From an uncultured Alphaproteobacteria bacterium (GTDB lineage: Bacteria; Pseudomonadota; Alphaproteobacteria; Micropepsales; Micropepsaceae): a stretch of DNA of 6,899 bases. The stretch's first letter is position 1. Every line of letters begins with the position of its first letter. The DNA lies in the NCBI GenBank assembly GCA_937942205.1, contig CALDFO010000181.1, positions 1-6,899 of the forward strand, read 5' to 3'. The notes beneath the pieces were generated by a model. The model ran no database searches, was not told the origin of the DNA, and saw only the letters and a program-made list of their open reading frames with translations. Below, one piece after another: positions 1 to 6,800 of this stretch. The position numbers were made by a program, and so were the translations under genes.

Positions 1-112
1 TGATGACCATGGCGCCGCGCACGGGGCTGGTCTCGGCCATGTCGGCGTCGCGCACCACCGCCTGGTACCAGTCGGCGAACCGGCTGCGGTCGACATTCAG
101 GGCGCGCTGCAT
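1..112 (-). CDS. proS: Prolyl-tRNA synthetase, N-terminal fragment (partial)
   Basis: This is the first 37 codons of a minus-strand gene that leaves the window at position 1. The product would attach proline to tRNA-Pro in the cytoplasm. The peptide starts MQRALNVDRS and contains F-A-D-W-Y-Q-A-V-V-R-D-A-D-M-A, then S-P-V-R-G-A-M-V-I. This matches the opening of the archaeal/eukaryote-like (type 3) class II prolyl-tRNA synthetases, which typically have F-x-x-W-Y-x-x-V, then a short acidic helix, then V-R-G-C-M-V-I. The ATG at 112-110 is chosen because GGAG lies 8 nt upstream of it (plus-strand CTCC at 121-124) and because the conserved block begins soon after. The gene follows the MFS gene by 37 bp on the same strand, so co-transcription is plausible. 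Only about 7-8% of a usual-length protein is visible, so the catalytic motifs cannot be checked. Family assignment is fairly sure; the subtype is less so. Confidence 0.72.
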   Translation of the reverse strand, partial: MQRALNVDRSRFADWYQAVVRDADMAETSPVRGAMVI

Positions 113-149
113 CTTCAAGGCTCCAGGCAGGGAAAGTCCGGCGGGTGTC

Positions 150-1364
150 TTAGCCCGGCCGGGCCAGCCTGAACAGCAGATAGCTGCCCAGGCCCAGAAT
201 GCCGCAGGCCGCGATCAGGGCGGTCATGGGCAGGGGGGTGACGGCATGAACCGCGCCCATCGCGAAGGAGGCGATGGTGGCGCCGCCATAGAAGACGATG
301 CCGATCAGGGCCGAGGCCATGCCGGCGGCATGGCCGAAATGGTGCATGGCCAGTCCGGTGGAGGTGGGATTGATCAGGCCGATCATGGCGCAATAGAGGA
401 ACATCCAGGGGATCAGACCCAACAGGCCGCCCCAGCCGGTATAGCCGAACAGCAGCGCCAGCAGGCCGATCACGGCATTGCCGGCGATGCCCGCCAGCAG
501 CAGCGGCTCGGCCGGGCGGTGGGCCAACCAGCGCACCGCGAACTGGCTGAACAGGATCAGCCCGACGCCGTTCAGCACGAAGGTGAAGCCGAAATATTCC
601 GGCGGCACGTGGTAGATGTCGATCACCACATGGGACCAGCCGGTGAGGAACATGTAGAGGCCGCCGCCGGTCAGGGTGGTGGGGATGATGTAGCGGGAAA
701 AACGCACATCCTTCAGGATGTCCCAATAGTCCTTCAGCACATGCAGCGGATGCAGCCGCCGGTCCGAGCCGGGATGGCTTTCCGGCAGCAGCTTCCAGGT
801 CACCGCCAGGGTCGTCAGCGCCACCCCCGCCTGCAACCAGAACAGGCTGCGCCACCCGGTCAGCGGCAACAGCGCCCCGCCGATGAACGGCGCGAACAAA
901 GGCGACACCGACAGGATCAGCAGCATCTGGGCGAAGATGCGGGCCGCCTGCTGCGGCGGGAACAGGTCGCGCACACAGGCCCGCGCCAGCACCGACCCGG
1001 CGCAGCCGCCCAGCGCCTGCAGGAAGCGCGCGGCGTTCAGCGCCAGGGGGCCATCGCTGAGGGCGCAGGCCGCCGCGCCCAGGATATAGAGGCCCAGCCC
1101 GATCATGATCGGCCAGCGCCGCCCGAAACGGTCCGAAATGGGGCCGACCGCCGCCTGGCCGATGGCGATGCCCAGGAAATAGGCCGCCAGCGAATGTTCC
1201 ACCGACGAGATCGATGTGCCGAATTCCCGCGCCATGGTGGGCATCGCCGGCAGGTACATGTCGATGGCGATGGGGGTGAAGACCGTCAGCACCCCGAACA
1301 GGACGATCAGTTCGATCCGCCGCGCGTGGCTGAAGCTGTCGCTGGGGGCTGCGGGGTGAATCAT
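150..1364 (-). CDS. Bcr/CflA-family MFS multidrug efflux transporter
   Basis: A 404-residue inner-membrane protein of the major facilitator superfamily, drug:H+ antiporter 12-TM group (DHA1). The family exports small toxic compounds such as bicyclomycin or chloramphenicol using the proton gradient; the actual substrate cannot be read from the sequence. Family marks are D-M-Y-L-P in TM1 (residues 35-39), MFS motif A G-P-I-S-D-R-F-G-R-R between TM2 and TM3 (74-83), R-F-L-Q-A-L-G-G in TM4 (113-120), then V-L-A-R-A-C-V-R-D (125-133), and a proline/glycine-rich TM5 around 152-165. A polar loop near 195-222 joins the two six-helix halves. Length is normal for Bcr/CflA (about 390-410). The start at 1364 (MIHPAAPSDS) gives a short cytoplasmic N-terminus before TM1. 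The open frame extends back to 1508, but that would put its 5' end inside the divergent lolC gene and adds a tail atypical of the family. The Shine-Dalgarno sequence at this start is weak. The gene is divergent from lolC and lies 37 bp ahead of proS. Confidence 0.9.
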   Translation of the reverse strand: MIHPAAPSDSFSHARRIELIVLFGVLTVFTPIAIDMYLPAMPTMAREFGTSISSVEHSLAAYFLGIAIGQAAVGPISDRFGRRWPIMIGLGLYILGAAACALSDGPLALNAARFLQALGGCAGSVLARACVRDLFPPQQAARIFAQMLLILSVSPLFAPFIGGALLPLTGWRSLFWLQAGVALTTLAVTWKLLPESHPGSDRRLHPLHVLKDYWDILKDVRFSRYIIPTTLTGGGLYMFLTGWSHVVIDIYHVPPEYFGFTFVLNGVGLILFSQFAVRWLAHRPAEPLLLAGIAGNAVIGLLALLFGYTGWGGLLGLIPWMFLYCAMIGLINPTSTGLAMHHFGHAAGMASALIGIVFYGGATIASFAMGAVHAVTPLPMTALIAACGILGLGSYLLFRLARPG

Positions 1365-1467
1365 GGCCACATCGGGTATGGGGCGGGACGAAAAACGGCG
1401 CAAGCCTACTGATTTTGATGGGTTTTTGTCATGGACGGGTCGTGCCTGGCCGCTTACCTTGGCCGCC
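1365..1467. promoter_or_regulatory. Divergent promoter region between MFS gene and lolC
   Basis: This 103-bp spacer separates the minus-strand MFS gene from plus-strand lolC, so it should hold both promoters. A noticeably A/T-richer core at about 1391-1430, including AAAAAC (1391-1396) and its inverted copy GTTTTT (1422-1427), stands out from the GC-rich flanks. A minus-strand ATGACA (1432-1427), close to a -35 element, has only a poor -10 match (TAGGCT, 1408-1403). No convincing sigma-70 pair is seen for lolC. Boundaries depend on the chosen start codons. The function is inferred from gene orientation rather than from a clear motif. Confidence 0.4.
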
Positions 1468-2757
1468 ATGCCGGAATCACCCCCCCCATTGCCTGCGGCC
1501 CGGAGCACCGGTCTGTTCGCGCCTTTCGAATGGATGATCGCCGCCCGCTATCTGCGCGCCAAGCGCCAGGAAAGCTTCATCTCGGTGATCTCGCTGTTCT
1601 CGCTGATCGGCATCGCGCTGGGCGTGGCCACCCTGATCATCGTGATGAGCGTGATGAACGGTTTCCGCATCGAGATGCTGAAATCCATCCTGGGCATCAA
1701 CGGCCATGTCACCATCCAGTCGGCGGCGGGCAATCTGGCCGATTACGACGCGGTGGCGCAACGGGTCCGCCAGGTACAGGGCGTGGTCTATGCCGCCCCC
1801 ATCGTGGACGGGCAGGTGATGGCCTCGCGCGGCAACGCCAATACCGGCGTGCTGGTGCGCGGGATGCGGCGCGAGGATGTGGCGCGCCTGCCGGTGCTGG
1901 CCGACAAGCTCAGCCCCGGCGCGCTGGACAATTTCCGGGGCGAGGATTCGGTCATCATCGGGCAGGGATTGGCCAACAAGCTGGGGCTGCGGCTGGGCGG
2001 CGAGATCACGCTGCTGGCGCCGCGCGGCAATGTCACGCCCTTCGGCGTCACCCCACGCATCAAGACCTACAATATCGCGGGCATCTTCCGGCTGGGCAAC
2101 ACGCTTTATGACAACGGCTTTGTCTTCATGCCGCTGGCCGAGGCGCAGATGTATTTCAACCTGGGCGACGCCGTCAGCGGGGTGGAGGCGATGGTGGCCG
2201 ACCCCGAGGCCAACCTGGCCCTGTTGCCCGCCATCAGCAAGGCGGCGGGCCCCAATATGCGGCTGATCACCTGGCAGGAACTGAACGGCTCGATCATCGA
2301 AGTGCTGGCGGTGGAGCGCAACACCATGTTCCTGATCCTGTCGCTGATCATCCTGGTGGCGGCGCTGAACATCGTGTCGGGCCTGATCATGCTGGTGAAG
2401 GACAAGTCCAGCGACGTCGCCATCCTGCGGACGATGGGCGCCACACGCGGCGCGGTGATGCGGATATTCTTCATCGCCGGCGCCAGCATCGGCGTGGTCG
2501 GCACCCTGCTGGGACTGGTGCTGGGTGTGCTGTTCTGCGCCAATATCGAGACCATCCGCCAGTTCCTGTCGCACATCACCGGCACCACCCTGTTCGATCC
2601 CACCATCTATTTCCTCTCGCGTATGCCCGCCCATATGGACCCGGGCGAGGTGATCAGCGTGGTGGCGATGGCGCTGGTGCTGACCTTCCTGGCCACGCTC
2701 TATCCGTCCTGGCGGGCGGCGCGGCTCGATCCGGTCGAGGCGCTGCGCTATGAGTGA
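1468..2757 (+). CDS. lolC: Lipoprotein-releasing ABC transporter permease (LolC/LolE family)
   Basis: A 429-residue inner-membrane permease that, with the LolD ATPase, extracts outer-membrane lipoproteins from the inner membrane and passes them to periplasmic LolA. It shows the MacB/FtsX-type layout: TM1 at about 37-63 (ending V-M-S-V-M-N-G-F), a large periplasmic domain (about 64-284), then three helices at about 285-310, 332-358 and 393-413. The cytoplasmic stretch [15 protein letters not shown] (311-325), which contacts LolD, and the terminal [18 protein letters not shown] are hallmarks of the family. A segment T-P-F-G-V-T-P-R (190-197) sits where LolC carries its LolA-binding hook. Only one permease gene precedes lolD here, so it may act as a homodimer (LolF-like). 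ATG 1468 is preferred over in-frame ATGs at 1363 and 1378: those would overlap the MFS start or enter the spacer and add a non-family tail. No strong Shine-Dalgarno is visible. The last 8 bp overlap lolD. Confidence 0.93.
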   Translation: MPESPPPLPAARSTGLFAPFEWMIAARYLRAKRQESFISVISLFSLIGIALGVATLIIVMSVMNGFRIEMLKSILGINGHVTIQSAAGNLADYDAVAQRVRQVQGVVYAAPIVDGQVMASRGNANTGVLVRGMRREDVARLPVLADKLSPGALDNFRGEDSVIIGQGLANKLGLRLGGEITLLAPRGNVTPFGVTPRIKTYNIAGIFRLGNTLYDNGFVFMPLAEAQMYFNLGDAVSGVEAMVADPEANLALLPAISKAAGPNMRLITWQELNGSIIEVLAVERNTMFLILSLIILVAALNIVSGLIMLVKDKSSDVAILRTMGATRGAVMRIFFIAGASIGVVGTLLGLVLGVLFCANIETIRQFLSHITGTTLFDPTIYFLSRMPAHMDPGEVISVVAMALVLTFLATLYPSWRAARLDPVEALRYE

Positions 2758-3472
2758 GCCCCATGACGGCGATGTGCTGCGCCTGGACGGCATCTCCCGC
2801 CGCTACAAGGAAGGCGAGGGCCAGCTTGAAGTCTTCAACGACCTGAACCTGTCGCTGCGGCCGGGCGAGATCGTGGCGCTGGTCGGCCCGTCGGGCGCGG
2901 GCAAGTCGTCGCTGCTGCATATCGCCGGGTTGCTGGAAGCGCCGTCGGGCGGAGAAATCTTCATCGAAGGCCGGGCGGTGTCCAAGCTGCCGGACCAGGA
3001 ACGCACCCGGATCCGCCGCGACCGTATCGGCTTCGTCTATCAGGCCCATCACCTGCTGCCGGAATTCGACGCGCTGGAGAATGTGATCCTGCCGCAGATG
3101 ATCGCGGGCAAGAGCCGCGCCCAGGCCGAGGGCATGGCCACCCGCCTGCTGACCACGCTGGGACTGGGCAAGCGCCTGACCCATCGCCCGGCGCAGCTTT
3201 CGGGCGGCGAGCAGCAGCGCGTCGCCATCGCCCGCGCCCTGGCCAACCGCCCGCGCATCCTTCTGGCCGACGAGCCCACCGGCAATCTCGATCCCCGGAC
3301 TTCGGGCGGGGTGTTCGACGCGCTGATCGCCATCACCCGGGCCGAAGGGCTGGCGGCGCTGATCGCCACCCACAATTTCGAACTGGCCGCCCGCATGGAC
3401 CGGGCGCTTTTGCTGCATCAGGGCAAGCTGGTCGAAGGTACCCAGATTCCCAGCCAGGCCGGTTCCCGCTAA
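2750..3472 (+). CDS. lolD: Lipoprotein-releasing ABC transporter ATP-binding protein LolD
   Basis: A 240-residue cytoplasmic ATPase that powers the Lol lipoprotein-release complex. All ABC motifs are present and look intact: Walker A G-P-S-G-A-G-K-S (46-53), Q-loop glutamine 98 in F-V-Y-Q, signature L-S-G-G-E-Q-Q-R-V (150-158), Walker B I-L-L-A-D with catalytic E175, D-loop N-L-D-P (179-182) and switch histidine 208 (T-H-N). [15 protein letters not shown] is typical of LolD rather than of import ATPases. Length is normal (about 225-240). The ATG lies inside the last codons of lolC (8-bp overlap in a different frame), with GAGG 9 nt upstream, which suggests translational coupling and equal production of the two subunits. 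A probable intrinsic terminator overlaps the stop codon. The related MacB and FtsE ATPases are less likely because of the partner permease and the sequence match. Confidence 0.95.
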   Translation: MSEPHDGDVLRLDGISRRYKEGEGQLEVFNDLNLSLRPGEIVALVGPSGAGKSSLLHIAGLLEAPSGGEIFIEGRAVSKLPDQERTRIRRDRIGFVYQAHHLLPEFDALENVILPQMIAGKSRAQAEGMATRLLTTLGLGKRLTHRPAQLSGGEQQRVAIARALANRPRILLADEPTGNLDPRTSGGVFDALIAITRAEGLAALIATHNFELAARMDRALLLHQGKLVEGTQIPSQAGSR

Positions 3473-3488
3473 CCGGCGGATTTTCTTC
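3458..3488 (+). terminator. Probable Rho-independent terminator of the lolC-lolD operon
   Basis: GCCGGTT (3458-3464) and AACCGGC (3471-3477) form a perfect 7-bp stem with a 6-nt loop, followed after GGA by TTTTCTTC (3481-3488). The arrangement resembles an intrinsic terminator. It is unusual in that the stem starts inside the last codons of lolD and the TAA stop (3470-3472) spans the edge of the loop. The U-tract is interrupted and the stem is of moderate strength, so some read-through is possible. Confidence 0.55.
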
Positions 3489-3600
3489 ACGAAACCTGGA
3501 AACCATTCCGTGTGCGGACACTTGTCTGGACATGGCTTTATCCGCGTTCTTCCCGCCATCAGGTCGCCGCCCGCACTGGGTGGGACAGATTGATCACGAT

Positions 3601-3630
3601 TTGTTCTTGTGAATCGTTTGGAACTAAAGT
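3601..3630 (+). promoter_or_regulatory. Candidate sigma-70-type promoter of the small ORF
   Basis: TTGTTC (3601-3606) as a -35 and TAAAGT (3625-3630) as a -10, with an 18-nt spacer, are weak matches (3/6 and 4/6). They lie in the only A/T-rich stretch of this gap and would start transcription about 30 nt before the small gene. The -10 falls inside the LexA-type site, which fits repression by blocking RNA polymerase. The assignment rests mainly on position. Confidence 0.4.
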
Positions 3631-3635
3631 AGAAC
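3621..3635. promoter_or_regulatory. Alphaproteobacterial LexA operator (SOS box), GAAC-N7-GAAC
   Basis: GAACTAAAGTAGAAC reads GTTC-TACTTTA-GTTC on the minus strand, an exact match to the GTTC-N7-GTTC direct repeat known as the LexA site of alphaproteobacteria. On that strand the first half-site is preceded by TTT, a common extension. It ends 29 bp before the ATG of the small membrane-peptide gene and overlaps its best -10. At uniform base frequencies an exact match is expected about 0.2 times in the whole window on both strands, and well under 0.01 times in this gap. A further GTTC at 3603-3606 is not at the LexA spacing. Binding itself is not shown. Confidence 0.65.
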
Positions 3636-3664
3636 AAACGCCGACACAGAGGGAGATCGTGGTC

Positions 3665-3772
3665 ATGTGGATCAAGGATGCGGCGGCGGGTGCGGGTCTG
3701 ATGCTGTTCATGGTTTCGGCCTTTGTGCTGGCCAGCGGCGCCCATGCGGTGCTGCTCAACCCGGCGGTTTGA
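3665..3772 (+). CDS. Small single-helix membrane peptide, predicted SOS-regulated
   Basis: A 35-codon gene of unknown function, not recognised as a named family. The peptide begins M-W-I-K-D, then has one hydrophobic helix at about residues 6-31 (A-A-A-G-A-G-L-M-L-F-M-V-S-A-F-V-L-A and onward), and ends L-L-N-P-A-V. It is therefore expected to sit in the inner membrane. An A-H-A (26-28) could be read as a signal-peptidase site, but cleavage would leave only seven residues. Translation is well supported: GGGAG (3651-3655) lies 9 nt before the ATG. An in-frame GTG at 3659 would add two residues, and the open frame extends back to 3512, but those codons look non-coding and would contain the operator. 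A LexA-type site lies directly upstream, which suggests damage-induced expression. By design it resembles Caulobacter SidA (29 residues, SOS-induced division inhibitor); this is analogy, not demonstrated homology. dnaE starts 89 bp downstream. Confidence 0.6.
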   Translation: MWIKDAAAGAGLMLFMVSAFVLASGAHAVLLNPAV

Positions 3773-3861
3773 ACCTTACGCAGTTGTGGATAGGGGACCG
3801 TGATGTCCCCATCGCGCCGCCCGCCGGGCGATACTGATCCCCGGCATTGCGGGAACGGTTC
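3773..3861 (+). other. dnaE leader with tandem hairpins and a DnaA-box-like 9-mer
   Basis: The 89 bp between the small gene and dnaE hold GGGGAC (3793-3798) pairing with GTCCCC (3805-3810) over a 6-nt loop, and CGCCC (3818-3822) pairing with GGGCG (3826-3830) over a 3-nt loop. Neither hairpin has a T-tract, so they are not ordinary intrinsic terminators. TGTGGATAG (3785-3793) matches the DnaA box TTATCCACA at 8 of 9 positions on the minus strand, but about one or two such matches are expected by chance in a window this size. No clear promoter for dnaE was found here. The hairpins could affect read-through, RNA stability or dnaE translation. Confidence 0.35.
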
Positions 3862-6800
3862 ATGGCGTCCTTCGTCCATCTGCGCGTCAAGAGCGCCTAT
3901 TCGCTTCTGGAAGGCGCGGTGCGCCCCAAGGAACTGGCGGCGCTGGCCCGGGAGTCGGGCATCCCGGCCGCCGCCGTTACCGACACCAACAACCTGTTCG
4001 GCGTCTTCGAGATTTCCGAAACCCTGACCAAGGCGGGAATCCAGCCCATCGTGGGCACCCTGCTGTCGGTGGAGTTCGCGCCGCGCAGCCCTCTCCAGAC
4101 CGGCTCGCGCCGCAAGCCGCCGCATCTGCCGCTGCTGGTGCAGAACGAGGCGGGCTACCTCAATCTCACCCGGCTCCTTTCGTCGGCCTATCTGGATGTC
4201 GAGGCGGGCGACTGGGCGCATGTGAAGGCCGACAAGCTGCTGTCCCACAGCGAGGGGCTGATCGCCCTGACCGGCGGGCCGGGCGGGGTCATCAACCAGC
4301 TTCTGCTGGACGGCCAGAAGGTCGCGGCCCAGGCCGCGCTGGCGCGGCTGGCGGCGGCCTTTCCCGATCGGCTGTATGTCGAACTGCAGCGGCACGGCCT
4401 GCCCGAGGAGCGCGCCGTCGAGGACGGGCTGATCGACCTGGCCTATGACATGGGCCTGCCGCTGGTGGCGACCAACGATGTCCATTTCGGCCGCGCCGAC
4501 ATGTATCAGGCCCATGACGCGCTGCTCTGCATCGCCGACGGAGCATTCGTCACCCAGGAAGACCGCCGCCACCTGACGCCGGAGCATCGCTTCAAGACGC
4601 CGTCCGAGATGCAGGCGCAATTCGCCGACCTGCCGGAGGCGCTTTCCAATACGGTGGAGATCGCGCGCCGCTGCGCCTATCGCCCGGTCAAGCGCAAGCC
4701 GATCCTGCCGCAGTTCACGCCGGAATCCGGCCGCAGCGCCGAGGACGAGCTCAAGGCCCAGGCCGAGGAGGGGCTGGACCGCCGCCTCAAGACTTCTCCC
4801 CTGTTCGCGGAGCGCGCCGTCTATGACGAGCGCCTGGCTTATGAACTGGGCATCATCAACAATATGGGCTTTCCGGGTTACTTCCTGATCGTGTCCGACT
4901 TCATGAAGTGGACGCGCGGGCAGGGGATTCCGGTGGGCGTGCGTGGTTCGGGCGCCTCTTCGCTGGTGGCCTGGGCGCTGGACATCACCAATCTCGACCC
5001 CCTGCGTTTCGGCCTGTTCTTCGAGCGCTTCCTGAACCCCGAACGCCTGTCCATGCCGGACTTCGATATCGACTTCTGCCAGGAGCGGCGCGACGAGGTC
5101 GTGCGCTATGTGCGCGACAAGTATGGCCATGACCGGGTGGCGCAGATCATGGCGCTGGGAAGCCTGCAGGCGCGCGCCGCGGTGCGCGATGCGGGCCGCG
5201 TACTGCAGATGCCGCTGGGTCTGGTGGACCGTATCGCCAAGCTGATCCCCAATCCGCCGGGCAAGTCCATCTCGCTGCGCGATGCGGTGGACAGCGAGCC
5301 GCGCCTGATCCAGATCGCCGAGGCCGAACCCATCGCCCAGCGCCTGTTCGAGATCACCGAGAAGATCGAGGGGCTGTACCGCCACGCCTCGACCCATCCG
5401 GCGGGCGTGGTGATCGGCGACCGGCCCTTGCAGGACCTGCTGCCGCTCTATCGCGATCCGCGCTCCGACATGCCGGTGACGCAGTTCGACTATGAGGATG
5501 CGGAAAAGTCGGGGCTGGTGAAGTTCGACTTTCTGGGCCTCAAGACCCTGACCGTCATCGCCAAGGCCGAGGAACTTCTGAAGAAGCGCGGCATCGCGCT
5601 CAAGACCCAGACCATCGATTTCGACGATATCCTCACCTTCGAGATGCTGTCCCACGGCGACAGTGTGGGCGTCTTCCAGATGGAAGGCGCGGGCATGCGC
5701 GACCTGCTGCGCAAGATGAAGCCCAACCACATCAACGATCTGGTGGCGCTGGTGGCGCTGTACCGGCCCGGCCCGATGGATTCCATCCCGACCTATATCG
5801 CCCGCAAGAACGGCAAGGAGCCTGTGGAATATCTCCATCCCGCGATGGAGCCGATCCTGAAGGAAACCTATGGCGTGATGACGTATCAGGACGACGTCAT
5901 GCGCATCGCCCGCGAACTGGCGGGCTATACGATGGGCGAGGCCGACATCCTGCGCCGCGCGATGGGCAAGAAGATCCCGGCGGAAATGATCCCGCAGCGG
6001 GAAAAGTTCATGAAGGGCGCGGCGGAACGCAAGATCGCCAAGAATGTCGCGGAAACCATCTTCGAGCAGGCGGAAAAATTCGCCGGTTACGGCTTCAACA
6101 AGGGTCATGCCGCCGCCTATGCCCAGGTCGCCTACCAGACCGCCTATCTCAAGGCGAACTATCCGGTGGAGTTCCTGGCCGCCTCCATGACGCTGGATAT
6201 CGGCAATACCGACCGCCTCAACATCTTCCGCCAGGAAGCCCAGCGCCTGGGCGTGACCATCGCGCCGCCCGACATCAATGTCTCCGAAGCGGTGTTCACC
6301 TGCGATGCGGACCGGAACACGGTGTTCTATGCCCTGGCGGCGGTGAAGGGCGTGGGCACCCAGGCGATGGACCATCTGGTGCAGGTGCGCCGTGAAGGCG
6401 GCCTGTTCACCTCATTGTCCGACTTCGCCCGCCGGGTGGACCCGCGCCTGGTCAACAAGCGCGCCTTTGAAAATCTGGCGCGGGCGGGCGCGTTCGACAC
6501 CCTCAATCCCAACCGGCGGCAGGTGGTGGAGAATTCCGACCGCATCCTGGGCGGGGCGCAGGCGGCGCAGCGCGAGCGCGAAAGCGGTCAGGTGTCGCTG
6601 TTCGGCGGCGCCGCCGCCCCGGCCGAGGAATTGCGCCTGACCAGTGTCCCCGACTGGCCCGCGCACGAGCGGCTGGGCGAGGAGTTCGGCGCGATGGGTT
6701 TTTACCTGTCGGGCCATCCGCTCGACGCCTATGGCCCGGCGCTCAAGCGGCTGGGGGCGCAGACCTATGCCGCGCTGGTGGAGGACCGCCGCCGCGGCTT

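Noticed and set aside
3..1412. A 469-codon plus-strand open frame opposite the MFS gene
   Set aside because: Glutamine-, histidine- and glycine-rich shadow of a convincing minus-strand transporter; no domain is visible.
1391..1427. AAAAAC/GTTTTT inverted repeat as an operator in the divergent spacer
   Set aside because: The arms are only six bases, mostly A or T, and 25 bp apart; this is easily chance. It is mentioned only as part of the A/T-rich spacer.
1477..2793. A 438-codon minus-strand open frame opposite lolC
   Set aside because: Low-complexity composition (H, Q, D, R, G) with no motif; the plus-strand permease is clearly the real gene.
3603..3617. A second LexA box starting at GTTC 3603
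   Set aside because: The word seven bases further on is TCGT, not GTTC or GAAC, so only one proper site is present.
3512..3664. A longer, 86-codon version of the small membrane-peptide gene
   Set aside because: The extra 51 residues are not protein-like, include the LexA site and promoter, and have no good Shine-Dalgarno. The ATG at 3665 has one.
3793..3830. Intrinsic terminators between the small gene and dnaE
   Set aside because: Both hairpins are perfect but short, and neither is followed by a T-tract.
3559..6375. A 938-codon open frame on the minus strand opposite dnaE
   Set aside because: It is antisense to a fully conserved dnaE. Its translation is histidine-, arginine-, glycine- and aspartate-rich with no recognisable domain, as expected for a shadow frame in GC-rich DNA.
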